Positions 43,801-50,534 of a stretch of DNA of 50,534 nucleotides are shown here, in pieces. The stretch lies in assembly GCA_030613005.1 (NCBI GenBank), contig JAUWMV010000015.1, forward strand, positions 1 through 50,534, written 5' to 3'. This DNA comes from a bacterium. Lineage in GTDB: Bacteria; UBP14; UBA6098; B30-G16. The notes beneath the pieces were generated by a model, which made no database searches, was not told where the DNA came from, and saw only the letters and a program-made list of their open reading frames with translations. The translations under genes were made by a program, and so were the position numbers. Every line of letters begins with the position of its first letter. Within the stretch, counting starts at the first letter, position 1.

Positions 43801-43902
43801 TCATGCAAATCAGCTTTCGTAGTGATTGACATAAGCGAAACATTAAAAAAAGCCAATCGCGAAATCCGAGAATCCGAAAAACCACAAAAACTCGATTTAT
43901 AG
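43801..43902 (+). pseudogene. possible gene-end fragment after the nuclease gene
   Basis: Directly after the nuclease stop, the same frame stays open for 33 codons (VVIDISETLKKANREIRESE, then KPQKLDL and stop). It looks like a soluble helix tail, has no start signal except a GTG, and is followed by the repeat copy C. It could be the tail of a gene displaced when the nuclease cassette arrived. Low certainty. Confidence 0.25.
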
Positions 43903-43920
43903 CTCTCCACCCGATTTTGA

Positions 43921-44092
43921 TTTCACCCCCTCACCCGATTCCGACTACGTCGGAATCACCCTCTCCCTAAGGAGAGGGAAAAAAAGGTCTCGCTTCACAC
44001 TCCCCTTTCACCTTGGGGAGAAAGAGGCTGGGGGATAGAGGGGATTAATCCACTAATCTACGTAATCCGCGGTTCAGACATATTCACCGTTT
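43921..44092. repeat. dispersed multi-hairpin repeat, copy C
   Basis: GATTCCGAC/GTCGGAATC (43937-43957), CCCTCTCC/GGAGAGGG, and CTCCCC/GGGGAG hairpins follow one another. The sequence then runs into AGGGGATTAATCCACTAATC and a truncated tail (GTAATCCGCGGTTCAGACAT). It is nearly identical to copy D over about 165 bases. It lies just downstream of the nuclease gene. Confidence 0.85.
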
Positions 44093-44120
44093 TGATTAAA
44101 ATAAGATTACGTGAAAAAAT

Positions 44121-44783
44121 TTATTTAAATATCTCGCCCTTTTCTTTGAACCAAAGAAGTAGGTCAAGTTCGATTGCGGGAATCCCAATTTTTTCGGCGA
44201 ATTTAAGCATCTTACGCTCAATTTCTAGGTATCGTTTGTGAGACATGAACTTAGGATTCTCTGCGATAACATAAAGATTGACAAGGTTTTTGAGAATGTG
44301 ACGGTCTAATATTGCGATATTATCACCGAACCCAATGTTCCTTAGAAAATGGCTTGCCTCCTTGTATCCTATCCCGTGAACATTACGAACTAACCATTCC
44401 CGCATTTTGTAATTATTGCTCAGCTTTCTTAGATGAGATCTTATGCATATTTCCCCGTCAATTTGGAAAAGTTTGCGAGCCAAAACGACATTTCTTGCCT
44501 TAGTATACCTAAATCGAACATTATTTATTTGCTGAGCTATTCTTTTCTCGGAACCCTGTATTAATAAATCACTATCGTGCAACATATTAACTGCATCCCA
44601 GCATATATGTGCATTGGACTGCGGTGTGAAAACGCAGAAAACGAGTTCTTTAAAAAGGTCTTCCTCAGAACCGTTCTCCCAAATGCTTTTGAATTCTGCA
44701 AGCCTTTGCGAAATGTTGTGCTCGATATCGCGATAGATTTCAAATAATCGAGCGACAATTTTCTCAGAATAGCTTGGACACAT
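44121..44783 (-). CDS. ogg: 8-oxoguanine DNA glycosylase/AP lyase, archaeal Ogg2 type
   Basis: The protein has 220 residues from ATG 44783. The helix-hairpin-helix region reads VHGIGYKEASHFLRN with catalytic Lys141, and the essential Asp160 is in AILDRHIL. FCVFTPQSNAHICWDAVNML fits the Ogg2 N-terminal half. The enzyme removes 8-oxoguanine and nicks the abasic site. A TTG three codons upstream is an alternative start. The gene overlaps the end of the GAF protein gene by 20 bases, so the two are translationally linked, consistent with a shared oxidative-damage role. Confidence 0.9.
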   Translation of the reverse strand: MCPSYSEKIVARLFEIYRDIEHNISQRLAEFKSIWENGSEEDLFKELVFCVFTPQSNAHICWDAVNMLHDSDLLIQGSEKRIAQQINNVRFRYTKARNVVLARKLFQIDGEICIRSHLRKLSNNYKMREWLVRNVHGIGYKEASHFLRNIGFGDNIAILDRHILKNLVNLYVIAENPKFMSHKRYLEIERKMLKFAEKIGIPAIELDLLLWFKEKGEIFK

Positions 44784-45222
44784 GCTCTGCAACTTTAGTT
44801 AGTAATTCCTCATCCTTATCTGTGAAAGGTGCTAAAACAAATGAGTCTATATCTATCTCGCCAGCAAAAACATTATCTTTGATGATCGGAACTGCTATTT
44901 CTGACTTAACCGCCAAACCGCAGGATAGGTAATTTTCCTTCTTTGAGACATCCTGAACCACTATCATTACTTGTTTTTCAGCGACCTGTCCACAAACACC
45001 TTCCCCAAAAGGTATCTTAATGTATGATGTGTTTTTCCCCACATAGGGTCCAAGATTAAGTTGCTTTTTTTCGTTATCAGCAACGTAGATTCCGACCCAG
45101 TCGTAGTGACTTACGCTTGCCGCAAGCAATTTACAGATGCCCTTATATTTCTTATCTCGCTTTTGATCGCTGCGCACAATTTCGTTAATTTGATCAAGAA
45201 ACAGATTAACATCGGGATACAC
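44764..45222 (-). CDS. GAF-domain protein, free methionine-(R)-sulfoxide reductase-like
   Basis: The 152-residue protein is a single GAF domain close to fRMsr. HYDWVGIYVADN, the motif GEGVCGQVAE, and ENYLSCGLAVKSEIAVPIIK with IDIDSFVLAPFTDKDEELL are present. Two of the three catalytic-region cysteines of fRMsr are in place (GVCG and YLSC). The first one, just before the IP motif, is replaced (YIKIP). It probably still reduces free methionine sulfoxide, or has become a sensor. It overlaps the Ogg gene and lies near an AhpD-like gene, forming an oxidative-stress group. Confidence 0.82.
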   Translation of the reverse strand: MYPDVNLFLDQINEIVRSDQKRDKKYKGICKLLAASVSHYDWVGIYVADNEKKQLNLGPYVGKNTSYIKIPFGEGVCGQVAEKQVMIVVQDVSKKENYLSCGLAVKSEIAVPIIKDNVFAGEIDIDSFVLAPFTDKDEELLTKVAEHVSKLF

Positions 45223-45303
45223 AGACTAACCTCCTACCTGAAATTTAATAAGAAGAAATATTTCTCATTAATTTATGCTTTAATATCAATAAAATTATTT
45301 CAT

Positions 45304-45651
45304 CTATTGTTTTATAAGTTCGTCCCAGTAGGCAAAAGCTTTCCGCAGATGTGGTATAACAATAGAACCTCCGACAATTAGTGCAATAGACAAAGCCTCA
45401 ACGAATTCACCCTCTGTAACCTCTTCATTATAACAATTGTTAACATGAAACACAATGCATTCATCACAACGAAGAACAACAGAAGCGACAAGTCCCATTA
45501 GCTCCTTCATTTTAGACGATAGTTCACCCGATCTGTAGATTTGAGAATCGAGGCTGAAAAACCGTTTCATTTCCAAATTCGCATGCTCTAGGACAATTTT
45601 GTTACGTCTTTCGCGTTCTCTTATAAAATCATCAATTTTATCATTGTCCAT
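45304..45651 (-). CDS. carboxymuconolactone decarboxylase/AhpD-like protein
   Basis: The 115-residue protein has the CMD fold signature. KMKELMGLVASVVLRCDECI carries the CxxC redox pair, followed by VFHVNNCYNEEVTEGEFVEA and GGSIVIPHLRKAF. Proteins with CxxC and a nearby His in this fold act as AhpD-type peroxidase partners. GGGAG precedes the ATG. It lies upstream of and co-directional with the GAF and Ogg genes. Confidence 0.88.
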   Translation of the reverse strand: MDNDKIDDFIRERERRNKIVLEHANLEMKRFFSLDSQIYRSGELSSKMKELMGLVASVVLRCDECIVFHVNNCYNEEVTEGEFVEALSIALIVGGSIVIPHLRKAFAYWDELIKQ

Positions 45652-45996
45652 TGTGTTGCTCCCGGACTCGATGTTTATTAGTTTTATATCATTTAGTATA
45701 ATAGAAAAATCGTATTAAACCTTGGTATTTATCGAAATTGCCTAATCTAATCATTTCAGTATTATATCTATCTGTATAACAATAGTTATAAATTACAATG
45801 CTCAAAATAGAATAAATAAAGTATTTACAATAATGCAGCAATACTGTAATATATTATTTTATTTCAGCCAGTTTCATTGTCGATAAATTTCCACATCCTC
45901 AATACAAATCAACCAATAATTCACAGCTACATCATCGTTAAATAAGTGATATTACTAAACGCAGGAGCATTCTTAAATCTTATCGTATAGTATAGT
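45652..45996. other. 345-base AT-rich spacer with no supported gene
   Basis: The region has several near -10 matches (for instance TATAAT-like stretches near 45692) but no convincing -35/-10 pair and no open frame with a Shine-Dalgarno sequence. It separates two leftward units. Confidence 0.4.
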
Positions 45997-46596
45997 TTAT
46001 TTCATTCCAAACCATGGTTCAGCATCGAAATCAGTATCAAAAATCTTCTTATCCTCTTTATTCTGAATTTTATCCCCGGCATCTCTTGCCAATTTAATGT
46101 ATTTTTGGCATTCCTCTTTGTCTCCAAGTGATGCATATGCTCGAGCCATTCCCTCATAAGCGTATGCGAGATCGAAATCGACCATATTGTTTTCCTGTGT
46201 AAGAAGCATACATCTTTTTGCATGAAATATTGCAGCTTGTGGCATATTCAGGACTGTATATACATGAGAAATAAGCCATTCACCTCTTTGCTCGTTCACG
46301 GCAGTACCGCAATGTAACCAATGTGCACAGGAACCGTGAGCGATGTGAATCATACGCAAATTTTCCGCGTCGGTTCTATCTTTTTTCCCCAGGAGTCCCC
46401 ATGTCTTGTTATTTAGTTCTATCGCGAAATATTTGTGCATCTCCTCCAAAGACGCTTTTTTTTCATCGGTCATTTTCCTCTCCTCCTCGCTTTTTTGTGC
46501 AAAAATCTGGCTTGAAATTAATAGAATTAACAGAATAAATACTAAATTTAAGCCAATTCTTGCGATTTGCCTTGATCCTAAAACTTCTCTGTTCAT
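45997..46596 (-). CDS. exported TPR-like hypothetical protein
   Basis: The protein has 199 residues. A signal peptide (LNLVFILLILLISSQIFAQ) is followed by a helical protein. KYFAIELNNKTWGLLGKKDR leads into helix pairs with TPR-like spacing (LAYAYEGMARAYASLGDKEE, CQKYIKLARDAGDKI). AAGGAGAG precedes the ATG. The same helix pattern appears in cytoplasmic TPR-type proteins, so this may be an exported relative. I do not recognise a specific family or partner. Confidence 0.65.
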   Translation of the reverse strand: MNREVLGSRQIARIGLNLVFILLILLISSQIFAQKSEEERKMTDEKKASLEEMHKYFAIELNNKTWGLLGKKDRTDAENLRMIHIAHGSCAHWLHCGTAVNEQRGEWLISHVYTVLNMPQAAIFHAKRCMLLTQENNMVDFDLAYAYEGMARAYASLGDKEECQKYIKLARDAGDKIQNKEDKKIFDTDFDAEPWFGMK

Positions 46597-46649
46597 TTGA
46601 AACTCTCCTTTCCGATGCTTGGTTTAACCATCAATCGGATGATATTGCA

Positions 46650-47816
46650 TCAATAAAGTTTAAATTTCGATGACATATCACTAAACTCCGATAGTTCCGA
46701 TTCCATAGTGAGGGAAATATCCTCCAAAGATGCACCCTGAACAATCATATTTCTCCACCTATCGGAACCAGCAAGAACATCGAAAGCTAACTTATCCCCA
46801 ACGAATTCATAGGATTCCTGAGAGAACTCGAACTCATTGGGATACATTTCAAAAATTGCCTTAACAATTGCAAATCCAATTAGAACAGGCTTAGCTATAT
46901 CTCTTTGTATTACATTTATCAATGCTCCACCGCAAGTCTTTCCAGCGTATTTACTGAATTTTGGCTCAAAAAACCATGGTAAGAATTTGACTCCCTCGAG
47001 TCTAAAGGAATTAATTTTGTCAACAAAATCGTATGAATCAATAAATGGTGCACCAAACACCTCGAACGGTTTGGTCGTGCCGCGACCCTCGGAGACATTT
47101 GTTCCTTCAATAAGGCACATCCCAGGATATACTGTTGCAGTTTTTAGTGTGGGCATATTCGGTGAGGTCGGTATCCATGGCAATCCGGTTTCGTCGAACC
47201 ACATACTCCTTTGCCAACCCTTCATTTTCACAATTTCCAACTCCGCAGCATTCGCGAATTTTATGTTTACATAGCTCAGTATTTCTGCAATTGTCATTCC
47301 GTGTCTCGCAGTAATCGGATACAAACCAACGAAGGAGGTGAATTCATCCTCGAGCGTCGGACCCTCGATCGCTCCGGTTATCGGGTTAGGTCGATCCAGC
47401 ACCATAACCGAAGTGTTCATTTCAGCCGCTCGCTCTAATGCCAATGATGCTGTCCATACAAACGTGTAATACCTTGCACCTATGTCCTGAAGGTCTATTA
47501 TTAGCATATCTATATCATTGAAAATATCATGCTTGGGGCTAAGAGATTCAGGGTTGTCGCCGTAAAGAGAAATCATTGGTATGTTATATTTCGGATGAAT
47601 TGTGTTTTCAACAGCCACTTGATCCTGTGCTATTGAGAATAGCCCATGTTCTGGAGTTAAAATCAATTCGAGTTTTGCGTTGCTTTCGGAAATAATGTCT
47701 AAAATATGGATACAATTCTCATCTACTGAGGCTTGATTACATAGAACAGCTAATTTTTTTCTGCCCAACTTACCAATAATTTCATCTCTGAAAACGGAAA
47801 GCCCTGTTCGGATCAT
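46650..47816 (-). CDS. namZ: DUF1343 / NamZ-type exo-beta-N-acetylmuramidase
   Basis: The 388-residue protein has the DUF1343 signatures: KLAVLCNQASVDENCIHILD, ILTPEHGLFSIAQDQ, IDLQDIGARYYTFVWTASLA, VLDRPNPITGAIEGP and TNVSEGRGTTKPFEVFGAP. NamZ family members remove terminal N-acetylmuramic acid from peptidoglycan fragments. There is no signal peptide, so it would act on fragments taken into the cytoplasm, although members elsewhere are exported. The ATG directly follows the hpt stop (TAAATG) and AAGGAG lies inside hpt, so the genes are translationally coupled. Confidence 0.9.
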   Translation of the reverse strand: MIRTGLSVFRDEIIGKLGRKKLAVLCNQASVDENCIHILDIISESNAKLELILTPEHGLFSIAQDQVAVENTIHPKYNIPMISLYGDNPESLSPKHDIFNDIDMLIIDLQDIGARYYTFVWTASLALERAAEMNTSVMVLDRPNPITGAIEGPTLEDEFTSFVGLYPITARHGMTIAEILSYVNIKFANAAELEIVKMKGWQRSMWFDETGLPWIPTSPNMPTLKTATVYPGMCLIEGTNVSEGRGTTKPFEVFGAPFIDSYDFVDKINSFRLEGVKFLPWFFEPKFSKYAGKTCGGALINVIQRDIAKPVLIGFAIVKAIFEMYPNEFEFSQESYEFVGDKLAFDVLAGSDRWRNMIVQGASLEDISLTMESELSEFSDMSSKFKLY

Positions 47817-48341
47817 TTAAATCTCCTTGAGACCCATTATATCAGGTAAACTTCTGAATTTTTCGGCGTAGTCCATTCCGTAACCCACGATAAAAGTATT
47901 CGGCACCTCAAAACCAAGATAATCAATTGGGACACCGAACTTTCTTCTCTCTGGTTTGGACAAAAGACTTGCAACAACAATATCCTTCGGATTTCGATTT
48001 TTTAGTTTGTCTAATATTGCTCTAAGAGTAGTACCTGTGTCAATTATATCCTCTATAATAACAACATATCTGTCCTTAACGATTATTTCCTCGGGAATAT
48101 CCACCCATATATTACCCGGTGCCATCGCATTACCGTAACATCGAGCATTAATAAAATCCAGATTTATAGGAATGGAGACCGATCTCATAAGATCAGCTGC
48201 AAACACTACCGCACCTTTAAGAACCACGAGAAATATTGGATTCAAATCTTTCATATCATTGGATATCTGTCCGCCTATATCGCTGACAATTTTGGCAATA
48301 TCCTTCCTGCTTAAGATCATTTCGACAGGTTTCAGAACCAC
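47817..48341 (-). CDS. hpt: hypoxanthine phosphoribosyltransferase
   Basis: The protein has 174 residues. The PRPP-binding motif is VVIIEDIIDTGTTL. FLVVLKGAVVFAADLMRSVS and PNTFIVGYGMDYAEKFRSLP are typical of Hpt. It salvages hypoxanthine and guanine to IMP and GMP. GTG 48341 is preferred as start because GGAGG lies seven bases upstream, whereas ATG 48320 has no Shine-Dalgarno sequence. It is the first gene of an hpt-namZ pair. Confidence 0.95.
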   Translation of the reverse strand: MVLKPVEMILSRKDIAKIVSDIGGQISNDMKDLNPIFLVVLKGAVVFAADLMRSVSIPINLDFINARCYGNAMAPGNIWVDIPEEIIVKDRYVVIIEDIIDTGTTLRAILDKLKNRNPKDIVVASLLSKPERRKFGVPIDYLGFEVPNTFIVGYGMDYAEKFRSLPDIMGLKEI

Positions 48342-48511
48342 TGAAAAACCTCCAACTATAAAATTCGAGTAGTTTAAATTGCTAATTAATGTAAAAATTG
48401 CAATAATTATTATCCATAAAAACTTGAAATGTTAAGCTTTTTGCATTTAAAAAAATTACATTAAGAATGTCGGAACAAAGTTTATCCCGAAACTCACTCG
48501 ATTCCGATTTT

Positions 48512-48745
48512 ACCTCCTCACCCGATTCCGACTACGTCGGAATCACCCTCTCCCTAAGGAGAGGGAAAAAAAAGGTCTCGCTTCACACTCCCCTTTCACC
48601 TTAGGGAGAAAGAGGCTGGGGGATAGAGGGGATTAATCCACTAATCTGTGTAATCCGCGGTTCAGATGATATTTATTTCGCATTGCGCATATTGATTTGA
48701 AAGCTTATTTACAAGTGTAAGTGGAGGAAAAGAGATTTAAATGAG
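48512..48745. repeat. dispersed multi-hairpin repeat, copy D (longest)
   Basis: This copy carries the full series. GATTCCGAC/GTCGGAATC (48524-48544), CCCTCTCC/GGAGAGGG and a CTCCCC hairpin are followed by AGGGGATTAATCCACTAATC and the whole conserved tail with GTAATCCGCGGTTCAGATGA and TTTATTTCGCATTGCGCA. Its hairpin half matches copy C and its tail matches copy B, so it joins both halves. It lies in the 476-base spacer between hpt and the second toxin-antitoxin pair. The remainder of that spacer is AT-rich without a supported gene. Confidence 0.85.
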
Positions 48746-48817
48746 ATGAATATTTTTGCAAACTTGGATAAAAAACATTAACCATAATAGTAAATAGTTC
48801 TTGACAATGAGGTTTAC

Positions 48818-49153
48818 ATGATTATTTATTATTCCAGTACTAGTCAAGAAAAGATTTTCAATAATGAAACGAAACTACAGAGAGTATATGGCGAATTAAC
48901 AAAAGTGATTAAACAAAGACTTTTTGATTTAGACGCAGCAAATTGCCTTGAGTATATGAAAACCGTAGCAGGTAGGATAGAAGAGTTAACTGGAGATTTA
49001 GAAGAACATTTTAGTTTGCGTTTAAGTAGAAGTAAAAGATTGATATTTAGACCAGCAAATGAACCAATACCACGAAAAGAAGATAGTGGATTGGATTGGA
49101 CAAAAATAACCGAAATCACAATTATCAAAATAGAGGATTATCATGGCAGTTAA
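48818..49153 (+). CDS. higB: HigB/RelE-like toxin, second copy
   Basis: The 111-residue protein has a RelE/HigB-type layout. FNNETKLQRVYGELTKVIKQ is the helical part and LRLSRSKRLIFRPANEP with ITIIKIEDYHGS is the sheet part. The SRSKRLIF strand parallels TQSKRLMFW of the toxin at 30768. GAGG precedes the ATG by five bases. The HigA-ImmA gene overlaps its end by 11 bases, so the pair is tightly coupled, unlike the first pair, which has a gap. Confidence 0.72.
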   Translation: MIIYYSSTSQEKIFNNETKLQRVYGELTKVIKQRLFDLDAANCLEYMKTVAGRIEELTGDLEEHFSLRLSRSKRLIFRPANEPIPRKEDSGLDWTKITEITIIKIEDYHGS

Positions 49154-50231
49154 AAGCACAAGTTTTGATCCGGATTATATTTCTCTTCCTGGTGAAACAT
49201 TGGAGGAAATCCTTGAAGAAAAAGGTATAAAAAAAATATCTTTTTCCAAGAAAACTGGTATTTCACAAAAGGATATTAATGAAATTATACATGGTAAAGC
49301 TCCCATTACACCAGATAAAGCCCAAAAATTCGAACTGGTTTTGGGAACACCTGCCTCATTTTGGAACAATAGAGAAAAAAAATATAGAGAAATATTGGCA
49401 AAATTAGATGAAGCTGAGAGAATGGAAAACTGGTATGAATGGGCTAAAAACTTTGATTTATCAGAATTGAAAAGAAGAAAAATAATTCCACTTTCTAGTG
49501 ATAAAACAACTATAGTCAGAGCAGTTTTATGTTTCTTTGGGATAGTCGCGCCTACTGAATTTGAAAATGTTTGGCTAAATCCCTTGGTTGCATATCGACA
49601 ATCAGATAGATATGAGCCAAATCCTTACATACTCGCATCATGGTTAAGGGAAGGTGAAAATGCTGCAAATAGCATTAAATGTTCATCTTACGATAAGAAT
49701 AAATTTAAACAAGCACTTTCCAAAATTAGAGCACTTTCAATGAATTTGACTAAACAATTAGATGATAAAATCTTGGAAATATCTTTTGAAGCAGGAGTTA
49801 TCATTCTTTTTGTTAGAGAATACAAGGTAATGGCAACAAGTGGTGCATCATATTGGATAAGACCGGATAAGCCAGTAATCCAATTAACACTTAGATTTAA
49901 AAAAATCGATCAAATATGGTTTTCACTTTTTCATGAAGCAGGTCATATAATAAAGGAACACTGCAAAAAAGATAGGATATTAGAGTATGATGGTAAAATT
50001 AAAGATGATAAAGAAAAAGAAGCAGATAGATTTGCAGCTAATTTTCTCATACCACCATCTAACTATAGAACCTTTGTTTCTAAAAGGAATTTTGACAAAA
50101 CTAGTATTATAAATTTTTCCAATTCAATTGAAATTGCTCCAGGGATCGTTCTTGGAAGACTTCAACATGATAAACATATAGTATGGAATACATCATTGAA
50201 TAACCTTAAAACATCAATTGAATGGGGATAG
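49143..50231 (+). CDS. HigA-like antitoxin fused to ImmA/IrrE metallopeptidase, second copy
   Basis: The protein has 362 residues. The HigA-type helix-turn-helix covers about 16-75 (PGETLEEILEEKGIKKISFS, then INEIIHGKAPITPDKAQKFE). The ImmA/IrrE domain has zinc motif H264-E-A-G-H268 and EADRFAANFLIPP. Overall it aligns along its length with the 31076 gene but is clearly diverged, so the two are paralogues acquired separately or duplicated long ago. The ATG lies inside the toxin gene. Confidence 0.87.
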   Translation: MAVKSTSFDPDYISLPGETLEEILEEKGIKKISFSKKTGISQKDINEIIHGKAPITPDKAQKFELVLGTPASFWNNREKKYREILAKLDEAERMENWYEWAKNFDLSELKRRKIIPLSSDKTTIVRAVLCFFGIVAPTEFENVWLNPLVAYRQSDRYEPNPYILASWLREGENAANSIKCSSYDKNKFKQALSKIRALSMNLTKQLDDKILEISFEAGVIILFVREYKVMATSGASYWIRPDKPVIQLTLRFKKIDQIWFSLFHEAGHIIKEHCKKDRILEYDGKIKDDKEKEADRFAANFLIPPSNYRTFVSKRNFDKTSIINFSNSIEIAPGIVLGRLQHDKHIVWNTSLNNLKTSIEWG

Positions 50232-50235
50232 AAAT

Positions 50236-50466
50236 ATGGGCAAAAACCAACATGTAGTGAAACGATCCAATGGTTGGGCAGTTCGAGGTGAAAGGAACAA
50301 GAAAGATACTTCCCATCATCCAACGCAAGCAGAAGCTATCGAGAGAGCAAGAGAGATTGCAATCAATCAACAATCCGAAGTAGTCATTCATAGAAGGAAT
50401 GACGAGATTAGAGATAAGAATAGCTATGGCAAGGATCCATGTCCACCCAAGGACAAGAAGCATTAG
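50236..50466 (+). CDS. DUF2188 domain protein
   Basis: The protein has 76 residues from ATG 50236, which has GGGG upstream. A TTG at 50218 inside the previous gene is less likely. QHVVKRSNGWAVRGERNKKD and AIERAREIAINQQSEVVIHR are the DUF2188 signature. The tail has a short Cys/Pro/Lys-rich stretch (GKDPCPPKDKKH). The function of the family is unknown, and it is often found in mobile regions. It lies five bases after the HigA-ImmA gene, possibly in the same transcript. Confidence 0.85.
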   Translation: MGKNQHVVKRSNGWAVRGERNKKDTSHHPTQAEAIERAREIAINQQSEVVIHRRNDEIRDKNSYGKDPCPPKDKKH

Positions 50467-50477
50467 AAAAGAAACAT

Positions 50478-50534
50478 ATGAACACCCTCTACTACAGCGA
50501 AAACCTGAAGATTCTCAGAAATAGAGTATATTTC
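50478..50534 (+). CDS. 5' end of a site-specific DNA methyltransferase (beta class), runs off the window
   Basis: The last 19 codons read MNTLYYSENLKILRNRVYF. This is the characteristic beginning of type III-like or beta-class DNA methyltransferases (MNTLYYGDNLEIL with motif IV following some 20-30 residues later). The frame is open at the window edge. It continues the accessory patch of toxin-antitoxin and DUF2188 genes, suggesting another restriction-modification system to the right. Confidence 0.6.
   Translation, partial: MNTLYYSENLKILRNRVYF

Noticed and set aside
48801-48829. TTGACA before the second toxin gene as its -35 box
   Set aside because: The -10 position would fall inside the coding sequence, after the ATG at 48818, which has its own Shine-Dalgarno sequence.
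1-50534. CRISPR array, tRNA or rRNA genes
   Set aside because: No regularly spaced direct repeats with unique spacers were seen, and no cloverleaf or conserved rRNA segment was recognised by eye; a covariance-model search would be needed to be certain.

Overview
The window looks like the chromosome of an AT-rich, Gram-negative-type bacterium from an uncultivated or little-studied lineage. The organism cannot be named from this sequence. An outer membrane is implied by a PorV-like beta-barrel protein, lipoproteins, a NamZ-type muramidase and secreted peptidases. Energy conversion uses an A/V-type rotary ATPase, part of which is encoded here (G/H, I, K, E). Its proteolipid carries a sodium-type ligand set. 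No tRNA, rRNA, CRISPR array or prophage structural gene was seen.

The first half (1-25228) is mostly housekeeping. It holds a PDZ/beta-repeat secreted protein, the V-ATPase membrane and stalk genes, a bactofilin, a self-cleaving S24 repressor, panB and sucC. A co-directional run of exported proteins follows (PorV-like barrel, M23 peptidase, S8 peptidase, DUF1573-thioredoxin fusion, slipin). Next come rpiB-glyA, a gmd-rmd GDP-deoxysugar pair, moxR, a sugar nucleotidyltransferase and metK. Consensus-like promoters can be read for several of these units.

From 25391 to about 33820 the window becomes an accessory island. It contains a TIR-Nudix fusion, a secreted trypsin-like protease, and an HsdS-like tail abutting a headless Eco57I-type DNA methyltransferase. 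A complete REP-associated tyrosine transposase (RAYT) domain lies in frame inside that methyltransferase. A HigB/HigA-ImmA toxin-antitoxin pair follows, sandwiched between two near-identical copies of the methyltransferase 3' end. REP-like hairpin arrays and decayed gene fragments complete the island.

A short core segment (34151-38654) carries ispF, three small regulatory or surface proteins that share one helical module, and comEC. A second island (39092-43800) holds a tandem-domain dCTP deaminase with a GNAT-ASCH protein in a tight two-gene operon, a small membrane protein, and a PD-(D/E)xK restriction-type nuclease bracketed by dispersed multi-hairpin repeats. Core genes resume (Ogg-type glycosylase, GAF/fRMsr-like protein, AhpD-like protein, NamZ, Hpt). 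The window ends in a third accessory patch: another copy of the dispersed repeat, a second HigB/HigA-ImmA pair, a DUF2188 protein and the first codons of a DNA methyltransferase.

The best candidates for undescribed biology are the dCTP deaminase plus GNAT-ASCH operon, the TIR-Nudix protein, and the RAYT embedded in a methyltransferase with REP sequences translated as protein. The repeat family that brackets the defence-type genes may be how these cassettes move.
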